Below, piece by piece: positions 23,741 through 33,330 of a DNA stretch of 64,000 bases. The DNA comes from Amborella trichopoda (Eukaryota > Streptophyta > Magnoliopsida > Amborellales > Amborellaceae): contig NW_006497754.1 in assembly GCF_000471905.2 (NCBI RefSeq), positions 4,526,096-4,590,095 on the forward strand. The letters run 5' to 3'. The stretch's first letter is position 1; each line of letters starts with the position of its first letter. The notes beneath the pieces are model-generated. The model was not told the origin of the DNA. It ran no database searches and worked only from the letters and a program-made list of their open reading frames with translations. A program made the position numbers and the translations under genes.

Positions 23741-26700
23741 GTAGGTAGGTAGTAGTATTATAGTAGTACGTAGGTTAGTAGTAGTTAGTAATATACGACC
23801 TACTACTACTAACGTAACGTAGTAGTATTATTTANNNNNNNNNNNNNNNNNNNNAGAAGAAGTAGTGTGTGTACTAAAGTTAAGGTTACGTATAACTAAA
23901 TAAATAAAAATAATTAGGTTTCGTTAGTAGGTGGTGGTTGTCATTAGTATACTACTTCCTACTATATATATATATATATATATATAGGGAAATGATTGCG
24001 TAAGCCCATTAGCTTACAACTACATATGAGCCCAACGGCCCAGATTCAATCTAGGCCGATCTGACTGTCACAACTGCAGTTCGTATTTTAATTTTAATTT
24101 TTTCTACAAATCCGATTTCCATAAAATTTTAGGCGTCTATTTTGCTCAGCAAGGTGCACTTAATAAAAATATTAAAAAAATAATTCACAAAATATAAATT
24201 GACCAAAATACCCCTAAAAAGTTTTGGGGTTATTTTCGTCAATTTATTTTATATGAAATATTTTTTTGATATGTTTATTGGATTCTTCTATTTTAAAGAA
24301 TACACTTCAAAAATTTCAAGTGATTTGGATTTATAGAAAAAAAATTAAAATTCATATATGAAATGCAATCGTGATCATTGGATTGGCTCAGATTCAATCT
24401 GGGTCGTTGGGCTCATATGTAGTTGTAGGTTAGTAGGCCTACGCCATCATTTTCCATATATATATATATATATGATTAGGGAAGTGCTAACCTGCTGAAT
24501 GCTAATTTGAAATGAAATGATCACATGAACTGCGCAGATATCAGGATCCATATGATCCCTTACCTTTTGACGCTTCTTATTGTCTTAAATGCACTTTTTT
24601 TTTAGTTACCAATAATTTGATTGTTTAGTTGCACTTATCTTGCTAAGGATACTCTCCTTTAGACTGATTCTAATAATTTTTCTAACTCTTTATTGACATG
24701 TTACTGCTTGTATAGCTTTTGAAGAATAAAAAAGAGCTTGTGAAATTGGAAAAAGCAGTCACCGAGAAGATAGAACCTGAAAAAAGGTGAGAACCACTTT
24801 GTCTTATTCTCCTTCCTTTCATTTCATTGTTTCAAAACCATATTGATGTTCCATATTTGATTGCAACATTTGTCACTTTTGTTGGCTTCTGTAGGGAACG
24901 CCAGCATCTTGCATTAAACAAACTTGTTGGACTTGCATATGAGAAGTATATGGTAATTTCTAATAGCTGGAGATCCTCTTTTATCAGTGTTTGTATTATG
25001 GTGTCATGTACTGCATGTTCAGGGTTTTATGATAACTGGTATAACATATATTAAAGTAAGGGAAATTTTCAAAAAAATATATTTTCAAAAAAAAAAGAAG
25101 GAAATTTTCATGAAAATCCCATCTATTTTTTAAATTTAAAATAGTCGCCTATATTTCGTAGATTGTGCTCAAGTCTTTTTGGAGAGCGTATAGTGTATTT
25201 CAGTTTTATTTTATTTTTTCTATACATTAGATTAAGCTCATATTTGGGGTGTGCATACTTCTGTCATCACACATCAGTTAAAAATACAAAAATATAATTT
25301 TGAAAGAAATAAGATACCAAAATGCCCGTGGACTTGTAGTGGCATTTTGGTCATTTTTATTATTGAATTATTGTTTTTTATATATTTTTACAGGTGCGTG
25401 ATGGTGAGAAGTATAGTCCTCCCAAATTTGAGCTTAATCTGATGTACAAAAAAAATAAATTTAAAATACATTCTATGCTCTCAAAAAGTGGGACTTGGGG
25501 GTAAAATATGACATATAGGGGAATCTTTTTAAATTACAAAAGTAAAATGGGATTTTCTGTAAATTTCCTTTAAAATAAAGAAAAAGGAAACAGGAAAAAC
25601 AGTTGACTTAATGTATTGTAACAGATTGTAAGTCACTTCTCAAAAAAAGGATATCAGGAAACTAATATTACATGCATTATCAATAGTTAAGAAAAACTTA
25701 ATTTGCATTGAGCTATACACTGCATCAATTTATGAAGTCATCTAACAGCATATATGAGTGCATCTTGTGAGTTAAAAGAATTTTAACTTTTTTTAACTGT
25801 CTAAGGCTCTTATACCTTGCTATTATTTTTCCTTGCTTTGACCTCAATCTTCCTTTTCTTTTTTATAATGAAGTATTATTTCCAAGGAATGATGGAACAA
25901 GCATGCAAAACATAATATTGCAATTTGGGGGAAATGCTCTCACTCAAATTTGTCCTGAGAGCCCATTCATTCTCTATGACGTCCTCTTCCTTTTGCCCCC
26001 TTTTTTCATTGGATTCATTCCCATCCCTTTGTTTCTTTGGGTAGGTCAGTTGTAGGATTTGAGCCTAGGACATAGCATTATGGGTGTCAACACCATCAAG
26101 GCCAAGCCTGTGCCTGCATCCCAAACTACTCCATTCTCCCCAATAGTTTTTATTAAACACTTTCTTAAATAATTATTCCCACTTTCCAAACCTCATCATC
26201 CATAGAGTTGCATAAGGGCTTTAATATCATTCCTGTTCCATTCTGTTCAGTATATTACGAGTAAAATTGGCCGTCCATTGTCAAAAATGGATGGCTGATG
26301 TGAACAGTATGCCTCTAGTATCATGCTATACTTTTACTCCTGACTACCCGAAAACAGACCTTCGTAAGCTGAAAGTATCCATATCTACTGCACTCAACAT
26401 TAATGTTGCATGGCAACTTTCATCCTCCTGATTTTTGCCCGTGTGATTTGTGGTTGTACCCTTGCTTCTTTTCCTATCTATATATTCCTCGTGTCCAGCT
26501 TTAAGACGGTTGTTGACCAATGCATTCATAGTTTTTTATTCAGTTATTCTGGTTCCTCTCATATGTAAATGTCACTCTTTTGTGCTTCCTTGGCATTTCT
26601 AACTGGCATCAGATTTTGGTGACTAGTTGCTTAGTTCTTGTTTGAGGTTGCAGGCATAAAAGAATTCTTTTTGTGTTCTGATTATTAGTATGGGTGGGGT

Positions 26701-29383
26701 TTTTGTATGGCCATTACTTTATAAAATGGGTAAATATAAATTACCTTACGAGATCATTAAGGGTGTCAAATCATCCTATTTATCATTACGAGTGTTGCCT
26801 TTTAAGTTTTCATTTCGCTCTGGTACCTCTTAAAAAAGTAGAGAGAAATGACCATATTGCCCTTGTGAGGATTGGGAGCCTTGAACTAGCATGAACTTTT
26901 TCATAATTTAACCCATTAAGTGGCCCATTTCAAATTACGAAAATACCCATGGTTGTTAGAGTTAGCAACATGGAACTTCTAAATAACAAAAACACCCCTG
27001 TTTTTTCAGGGTTGGCAACACGGAACTCACTTTTTTCATTGTAAACCTTTGTTCCACATTATTCTACCTGAACATGTTTTCATTTGCTAAGGCCACTCAA
27101 GGGGGGCTAAATTACTAAAATGCCCCTTAATAGGGGCAATTTGGTAATTTTTTACTATATTTTTTAGAGAGGTAACTGAGTGAAATGAACCTTAAAAAGC
27201 AACACTCTTAATGTTAAATAGTATGATTTGGAACCTTCAATTGTTATTGTTTGGTTGTATGACCCTTTAATTGATATTTTCTCTTGTGAAATTTGGTAAA
27301 GATGCATCTTGAACCCTAAAAGAGAATCCAATGTTCCAATGCCGGAAACCGTTCCTACGCTCTGCAAATCTATTTCCACCCCTAATTGTGGATTTTGAAG
27401 ATCCAAATAGTGCAGATCTGGTAGATCTATGGAGACTTGAAATGGACAGTCTAGAAAGTATGTTGCAAGATGGACCATTTTTAGGGCTTGGAATTCACTT
27501 TTTTTGAGATTATTGATTTGTTTTTTCTTTGTGAGAACTACATTTTCTGGCAAGATTTGAGGTGCGGTTCTATAGAGCTGCAGCCATACTGAATACTTCC
27601 CCTATGAATATTATCTTTAAAATATGGTCAAAATGTATATGACCATAAAATGTCTTTTCTTTTTGTGAAGTATGTAAAACTTCATGCATTCTTATATTAG
27701 TGATACGACAATAATAAGTAAATAATCTGCTGCTTTTGTGGTTATGTAATATGTTAGATTTCAAACATCATAAATTTTTTGACAGGGATTCTGGGGTCCA
27801 AATCCTTCTAGTACCAAAAGTGCCAGCAACAAGATTGCCAAGCAATCTGTCCAAGCTTTTGTCAAGAAAACATTAGCTAGGTGTAGGAAATTTGAAGAGA
27901 CAGGTCAGAGCTGCTTTGATGAGCCTGCATATAGGGACATTCTCTGTTCTGTGCCTTTACAAGGCGTGGAGACAGACTACATTGATGACACTATAGAGGA
28001 GGCTGGGCATGTTTATGCTGATTCTGCCATCTGCCCTTTGGAATCTAACACTTCAGGTATTACGAATAATTCCTCTTTGTATTTCCTGTGGTATTGTATT
28101 ATTTGTGTGCTCTATGCTTTTAGTATGGGAGAGTCTGTAGTGATCCAGGGACTATGGAAAAACTGCAGTCTCTTTAGGCCATCACCTCACCCAATGAAAT
28201 GATGGATAGTGAGAGTGAGAGAGCGGAAACTGTCATACTTCTATGCCTCCATTGATGTTGATGACCCCAATGATCTTTATGGTTTCCCATAGTCCATTGG
28301 ATTATACTTTAGTTTCCAGTGTCGCTTCTTTCATTGTGCCTCGTTTTCTTATGGTTTGTAATCCGCAATGTGGTTGATCTGTCGAACTCCTTTTGATGAT
28401 GACCATTTCTTTATAGCTAAAATGACCGTTATTTCTTTTGAGTTTTTTATGTTCTGGTACTTTTTTTTTTTCTTTTTTGGATGTTTACTTGGGACCTGAT
28501 GAGAGTGGAGCACTAGAGTCTAGATGTTATGTCATGGCACCTGCCACTATTCATCTGCCTAGAGCTCATTCTGTTTGCTCTGAAGTCCTTAATATGGCTT
28601 TTTCTTTTCTAACAAATGGCAACTTTCCCAGTTTGTTTAAATGCTACTTTTTCAGGTGCAGCCTCATTGGCTTCAGATCCTATTCCTTGTTTGGTTTTGC
28701 GGAAGGGGCAGAACATAAACAACATTGACAGAGATAGCACCAATGCTTTTCAAGCTGCCAATAACTCAACAGAACCAAGTTTTGTGAAAGAAGAGACATG
28801 GTCAAGTAAAGTGAAGAGGAGGGAGGTATTACTCGATGAAGTTGTTGGTAGTACTGTTTCTAGAGCATCTTCAGCTTTCGGTGGTGCGCTCTCTGGGGGG
28901 GCAAAAGGAAAGAGGAGTGAAAGAGATAGAGAGGGAAAGGGGCACAACAAAGAGATTTCAAGTAGAAATGGTACAGCTAAATGTGGCAGGCCAGCTTTAT
29001 CCAACACCAAGGGTGATAGGAAGAACAAACCAAAGCCAAAGCAAAAGACAGCTCAATTGTCTGCTTCTGTGAATGGTCTGCTTGGTCCTGCTTCTGGGAT
29101 GCCCAAGGCTATTGTCCCACCAAATCAAAGCACCAAGATAAAAAATGAACGAGATTTTGGTAGCACAGGCCAGGATTCACTGAATGATACTGATGGACCT
29201 CTTGATTTTTCACAATTGCCCCTGCCTGGAATAGATGATTTAGCTGTTACTGATGGCCTTGATGCACAGAGTCAAGATATCGGTTCTTGGTTGAACGTTG
29301 ATGATGAAGGCTTGCAAGATCATGATTATATGGGGCTTGAGATCCCAATGGATGACCTTTCAGAGTTGCATATGATGGTTTGA
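14580..29383 (+). CDS. ADA3: Ada3-like nuclear protein (AT2G19390/AT4G29790 family), 15 coding exons, 1354 aa
   Basis: Coding exons: 14580-14998, 15421-15664, 16370-16677, 16942-17118, 17340-18098, 18443-18537, 18654-18716, 18828-18916, 19766-19828, 22049-22696, 23380-23451, 24716-24786, 24895-24952, 27786-28056, 28656-29383. All junctions are GT-AG, phases agree, and the total is 4065 nt. The N-terminus (ARLELSSASPDG, then LDRSSSFR-like) and the EKKKLRKKR basic stretch (about residues 268-276) are as in the plant family. Long Ser/Arg/Lys-rich disordered regions follow. Residues about 935-1022 (LLELHSIGLFPE, then charged heptads) resemble the Ada3 domain, so the protein may be the ADA3 subunit of the SAGA acetyltransferase module; that assignment is from family knowledge. 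The tail is acidic. A second in-frame ATG lies at 14586. Introns 9, 11 and 13 exceed 1 kb and hold transposons. Confidence 0.9.
15050..15140. repeat. Small hairpin in intron 1 (family D-like)
   Basis: Opposed copies of CCATCACCAC and GGTGGTGATCC flank a short loop. The right side carries CCACTGGACTATG, resembling the ends of the family D elements at 28139-28305 and 29834-29996. It is probably a partial or rearranged copy. Confidence 0.4.
18165..18350. mobile_element. Family D MITE-like sequence in intron 5
   Basis: The intron contains GGTTATCATCATCTGC at left and CCACTTATGTGGATTGTGAT near the right, then TTGTCCATTGGAT, the end motif shared with the copies at 28139-28305 and 29834-29996. The inverted repeats are imperfect and the boundaries uncertain. 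Confidence 0.4.
20628..20698. repeat. Compound microsatellite (CT)n(CA)n in intron 9
   Basis: A run of CT at about 20628-20646 is followed by CA at about 20647-20690, interrupted by single AT and GTGCG changes. Confidence 0.9.
21235..21758. mobile_element. Non-autonomous hAT-type element in intron 9
   Basis: The ends are imperfect inverted repeats: CACTGTTAGAAAAACCGG at left, and at right the reverse complement of CAGTGTTGGCAAAATC. Flanks are GGTCAAGT (21227-21234) and AGTCAAGT (21759-21766), a 7/8 match and the 8-bp duplication size of hAT. The subterminal sequence has many CCGGTT/AACCGG boxes, as is usual for hAT elements. There is no coding capacity; 524 bp. Confidence 0.75.
23693..23986. 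repeat. AT dinucleotide and AGT/GTA-rich low-complexity DNA with a 20-N gap, intron 11
   Basis: An (AT)n run at about 23693-23737 is followed by irregular GTAGTAG/TAGTACGTAG sequence, 20 N at 23835-23854, more of the same, and a second (AT)n at about 23962-23986. The gap and the odd repeats suggest uncertain assembly. Confidence 0.8.
23987..24455. mobile_element. Family C MITE with about 70-bp inverted ends, intron 11
   Basis: The left end runs GGGAAATGATTGCGTAAGCC and on through CTACATATGAGCCCAACGG; the right end is the reverse complement with about 80-85% identity over some 70 bp. It sits between two (AT)n runs (23962-23986 and 24456-24473), so the duplication cannot be read and may be hidden in AT repeats. 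Its interior CAAAATACCCCTAAAA and flanking arms match the foldback at 10643-10957. Confidence 0.8.
25060..25569. mobile_element. Mutator-type foldback element in intron 13
   Basis: The two halves are inverted repeats of about 200 bp: GAAAATCCCATCTATTTTT at left pairs with the reverse complement of AAAATGGGATTTTC at right, and CATTAGATTAAGCTCATATT pairs with the matching right block near 25420-25445. Flanks are TTAAAGTAA (25051-25059) and TTAAAATAA (25570-25578), an 8/9 match to a 9-bp duplication. It has no coding potential. Long inverted ends with a 9-bp duplication indicate a MULE-derived foldback. Confidence 0.75.
26728..27285. mobile_element. Foldback element with inverted arms of about 100 bp, intron 13
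   Basis: At left, CGAGTGTTGCCTTTTAAG and TCATTTCGCTCTGGTACCTC; at right the reverse complement of AAGAGTGTTGCTTTTTAAGG and TCATTTCACTCAGTTACCTC. The interior has GGGG-A-ACCCC boxes and AATTTGGTAATTTT. The outer limits are approximate and no target-site duplication was confirmed. Confidence 0.6.
28139..28305. mobile_element. Family D MITE, intron 14
   Basis: TGATCCAGGGACTATGGAAA at left is the inverted partner of TTTCCCATAGTCCATTGGAT at right, about 24 bp with some mismatches. A similar element lies just past the gene at 29834-29996. The target-site duplication is not clear. Confidence 0.6.
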
Positions 29384-29740
29384 AGGCGATCTGGTTGTAC
29401 CTCTGTATATTTTTGTGCATTATGGAGTAAAAGAAAATATAGTTGGTGTAGTGGTTTCTTCTCCAAGTTTACCAATTGGCAGCTGGGGCTTGTAAGCCAC
29501 TAATTCTTTTATATACTTCTCTCCCCAGAGTTTGCATGGAGCATGTACGATGTGGTGGTTGTAAGGCTTGCTCCCTTTACAATGTTTATCTGATCTTGAT
29601 GCCAAGTTTTGATTTCCCATGTATAGCTCATGGCTGGCTATGAAATCTGTCCTGTGCATCCTTTGTAGCCTTACAGAGTGGCAAATCAGAGTTCAATTTG
29701 TACATACATTTCTATTTCCAATAAGATTTCATATTTTCTT
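29384..29740 (+). other. Probable 3' UTR of the Ada3-like gene
   Basis: Follows the TGA at 29381-29383. A plausible poly-A signal, CCAATAAGATT, lies near 29717. No other coding sequence is seen. The end point is approximate. Confidence 0.5.
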
Positions 29741-29833
29741 TGTTGCAGATATTTCTTGTAGCTATATTTTTGTGCCTAAGTGATGAAAATTGCTGCCATA
29801 AAAAAATTGGGAGCAATTAAAAATGGGAAAGTG

Positions 29834-29996
29834 TATTCTAATCCAATTGACCAGGAAAACCTATAGCCCATTGGAGTGATAACTTTCCAGAAAATAATGA
29901 GAAGTGATGATGTGACTCGTGTGAGAGTCATCCTGGTAGTAATTCATTCTGGTGGGTCCCACTTTTTGTGTCACTGTTCAATGGATTAATGTACTT
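29834..29996. mobile_element. Family D MITE downstream of the Ada3-like gene
   Basis: TTCTAATCCAATTGACCAG at left and the reverse complement of CTGTTCAATGGATTAATG at right make an inverted repeat of about 22 bp. The ends resemble the intron 14 copy (TCCATTGGATTA). Confidence 0.55.
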
Positions 29997-31359
29997 CCCA
30001 ACTGAAAATTAGCAAATTATGGGAGATAACATCTCAAACATCCTAGGAGGCATGAGAGATTGCAAAGCAGAAAAATAAGAAAAAACCAAAAGAACTAAAT
30101 AGTGAAGAAAGTTCAATGTTAAGGTTCGTATTTTTAGGAGTATAAGTTATGTGGTTCTTTATATCTGGGAAAACAAGAAGAAAATTCGAAGTGTACGTTA
30201 GTCATGTGGTTCTTTGTATCTAAGAAACAGCAACAAATAAATTGTTTCATTTAAGAGAGAGTCATATTCAATAGTAACTCTGCCAAAGGTTTGTGGAGAG
30301 TTTTGTTCAATTTTTAGATGATTGGGATACTTTTAGTACTTCTAAAGGTAGGCTAGGGATGTAATGAGCAAAAGGATAAGCCTATTGAACACATCTTGAA
30401 ATTGTGTGTTTACTTTTGCACTATACAAATTCGTTGGCAATCCAAAAAATAAGATATCAGGTGGGGCTAAATAATGAAAGGGGAAGTGGGAACATTTCAC
30501 AGATTCAGACACTCAATACATATCTAGAAAAGAGTAATGAGGAGAAGCAAAGTTGATATATTAATGAACATCTCTAAAACATGTTAGAGAATTTAGCTGA
30601 ACTAGCCATGAAGTTGACTAAAAGCCATTCCAAGTTCAAATTTCATGAAATGTCAACTCATGATGCTTTTATAAATGTAGATTTATGCATATCGTGTTGT
30701 GTCGGGCAACTCTTTTTTCTTTTTCCTTTTAAACATTCAGAAAAAAATCACCTTTGATGGTCCATTCACTTAGCGAAAAGTATTTGTGTTCTTTTGCAAA
30801 TGCAATATTTCCCTGCTTCGCTTCAGTGGCTGTTTGCTTCTAGTTTCTTCCCTCTTTTGTGTTCCAGGTAATTTATTCTAGTTGCTTGCCTTATGAAAAC
30901 ATTAAATTGTTTTAGCATTTTGAGGATTGTTTCCATTTTTCTTTAGTTCTTTTGATTTTGTTGGCAAGGGATGTCCTTTAGTGTGTTTGAGTGATAATAT
31001 TCACTTGAAATTTGCAAGTCACTAGATTTTGTTGGCAAGGGATTTCCTTTAGTGTGTTTGAGTGATAATATTCACTTGAAATTTGCAAGTCAATCGATTA
31101 ATGTGGAGTGAAGTTTTATGCTGCTTTGCATCTGCATAACAGGAAAATTGACGCAAGACTTTGGAGATTCAAGCGTGGGGATCGAGTCCACTTTGAGTTG
31201 CCTGTCCCTGGAGGGTGGACAGTTCTTTTCCACTAAGAAAAGAGGAAACCGTTTTGTACCTTACACCATGACAGTTTTCATGGTTTTCTCATGATTATTG
31301 TGTGTTTTTTTTGTAGGGTGATCTTTCATCTGTTTCAGGGGTAGATTTAACATTAGCTG
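29997..31359. other. Intergenic DNA
   Basis: No coding frame or RNA gene is recognised. The only clear structure is the 71-bp tandem duplication at 30954-31092. Confidence 0.5.
30954..31092. repeat. Recent 71-bp tandem duplication
   Basis: Units 30954-31024 and 31025-31092 (GATTTTGTTGGCAAGGGAT, then CAAGTCA) differ at one internal base (G to T) and at the very end. Confidence 0.9.
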
Positions 31360-31365
31360 AACATT

Positions 31366-32275
31366 CTTTGGATGCTCGTGGGTGACTCCACCTACGGTTC
31401 CCTACCAAGTCCAGCTAGCATCTTTCCTCCCGTGGCCCAAATCCAGTGCTTTGTTGTCGAAGGCTTCAATAGCGGCCACCCTGTGGTGAATTTGGAAAGA
31501 GCAAAATAATAGGATCTTCAGGGGGCAGTACCGACACCCTCTCCAAGTGCTGGAATCTATCAAGTTGTCGGTCATATTTTGGGCAACAAACGGCAAACTT
31601 TTCAATTCCTTCGCTGCATCTGACTTCATCCTCAATTGTCACACTATCCTATACCACCGCCTGAGACAGGCTACTCACTCCTCCCTCTGGAGACCTCCAG
31701 AACCAGGCCAGCCCAAATTAAATTTTGACGGTTGGTCCCTTGGCAACCCGGGTCCGGCAGGTATTGAGGGTATCTACATAAACAATTTGGGCATATCCCT
31801 CCTCTCTTCTCCTCCCAAATTGGCATAGCAGATGCCACTATGGCAGAAGCCTGTGCCCTATTGGAAGGCTGAAAAACTTCAACTCCGATTGGAGCTCCAT
31901 CCTTGTGGAAGGGGATTCAAAAAATGTTCTCTCTTGGGCCTCCCAAGAGGCACCCCCTCCCTGGAGACTTTGGTCCATTTTTTATGAGATTTTCAACATT
32001 TGCAGGTACACTCAAGTTTCATGGACTTATATCTGGAGGGAGGCCAATCAAGAGGCCGACACCCTAGCCAAACAAGGAGCCTCACTGCCTACGCCTTAAC
32101 CATCTCAAGTGGGATTTTCTTTTTTGCCTAGTTCCTTTCTTAATGTATTGTAATAGTAGTGGTTGTAACTTGTAACTCTTTTTCTTCTTCCTTTTTGTAG
32201 TCAGCACAACACCTGTGTGTGTGTTTTTGTATAGTGTACTCTCTCTCTTAATACAATGTCAACAGTTTCAAAAAA
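31366..32275 (+). mobile_element. 5'-truncated LINE (RNase H and 3' UTR)
   Basis: This is colinear with the end of the LINE at 58170-60335. The RNase H reads PKLNFDGWSLGNPGPAGIEG (near 31710-31770), EGDSKNVLSWAS (near 31908), and WREANQEADTLAKQGA (near 32035-32080), with frame breaks between. The 3' end CTTAATACAATGTCAACA is followed by a short A-rich tail, like ATTAATACAATGTTGACA at 60305. Flanks AACATTCTTTG (31360-31370) and AACATTGTTTG (32274-32284) are a candidate duplication, though part of the left copy may belong to the LINE. Confidence 0.8.
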
Positions 32276-32664
32276 CATTGTTTGTTAAGTTTTAGGAATC
32301 TATGAGCAACAAATTGGCATGGAAATTTTAAGGTACTTCATGAGAGCTGCCATGAGGAGGCACCACCAATCAAGAATCAAGGGTCATACAAGAGTGAGTC
32401 TCCGTGCTCCTAGTAACTAAAGCCATATGAGAATTAAGATCTAGATTGAGTAAGTACTGATTCTACCCAAGATTGAAACCAAAGTTCGTGGAAATAGATG
32501 CGGATGCATATATACAAGATACAGTATCTGAAATTACATGTACATGTCAGGGAATTCTTGGGTTTTCTGCTTGACATTTTGTGTGTAACTCTCTTTATGT
32601 AAGAAGACTAGATGACTGTTGTTGGTGGTATTTGTTGTTTTTGTTCAGCAAAAATAGACTGCTA

Positions 32665-33065
32665 TTGAAAGGAAAAAGTTTATTAAGGTTGCAACCTTAT
32701 ACTATTGAAATAAGGTGTACCTCAAAGATCATCTAGAAGAGAGTGTTCCGACATTGGAGAACCCTCTAATTGATCATCTTGACCTCGAGATGTGTAGATA
32801 TGAAGAAAAAAAGAACTTCCAGTTCTCAAAATAGTGCATCTTGTAACAATTTATATGGACCTTTTGTTTTCAAGATTTTCAAGTTTTTATAAATCTACTT
32901 GACCTGTACTATTTTTAAATTTTAAATTTCATAACTAATGATAAAAATAGATTGTCAATCCATCATAAGGTTTCCGACACCAAAACTACATCTTCAAGCA
33001 AATTTTAGACGTGCGTCTTATTTCTACATTATACGGAGGGCGCGTCATACAAACTTCACCGTTAT
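32665..33065. mobile_element. Family B MITE-like element, copy 2
   Basis: It shares its order of blocks with the units at 50905-51670 and 8030-8340: AAGGAAAAAGTTTATTAAGG, AACCTTAT, GAGATGTGTAGATATGAA, and AAAACTACATCTTC. The inner ends TAAGGTGTACCTC (32711) and GACGTGCGTCTTA (ending at 33020) are inverted repeats. Boundaries are approximate. Confidence 0.55.
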
Positions 33066-33192
33066 TAAAAATTATAAAGAAGACAGAAAAAATGTTAATA
33101 GTATGAGGATCCCTCAAATTGCATTTCACATTGGATTCTGGAACTGATTGGTAAGTCAAGGATTTCATGGTTGGTAAATTAATCAATGCCCC

Positions 33193-33330
33193 TCAATCCC
33201 AGTTGATGGAACTGAGGAAAACAGGAAAACCTCTTTCAAACAAAGTCTCTAGACCATCAACCTCAAACCTTTTTGCCCATGCCTCAGCAGCAGAAGAACC
33301 ATAATCCTTGAGTAGGCGGCTTATTTACTT
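33193..33330 (-). pseudogene. Short coding-like fragment, family unknown
   Basis: The minus strand reads SRLLKDYGSSAAEAWAKRF, continues with a hydrophobic LFERGFPVFLSSI-type segment, and ends INWD before a TGA (plus-strand 33193-33195). It has protein-like composition but is bounded upstream by a stop, has no start, and no partner exons were found. It may be a gene fragment carried here. I do not recognise the family. Confidence 0.3.
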
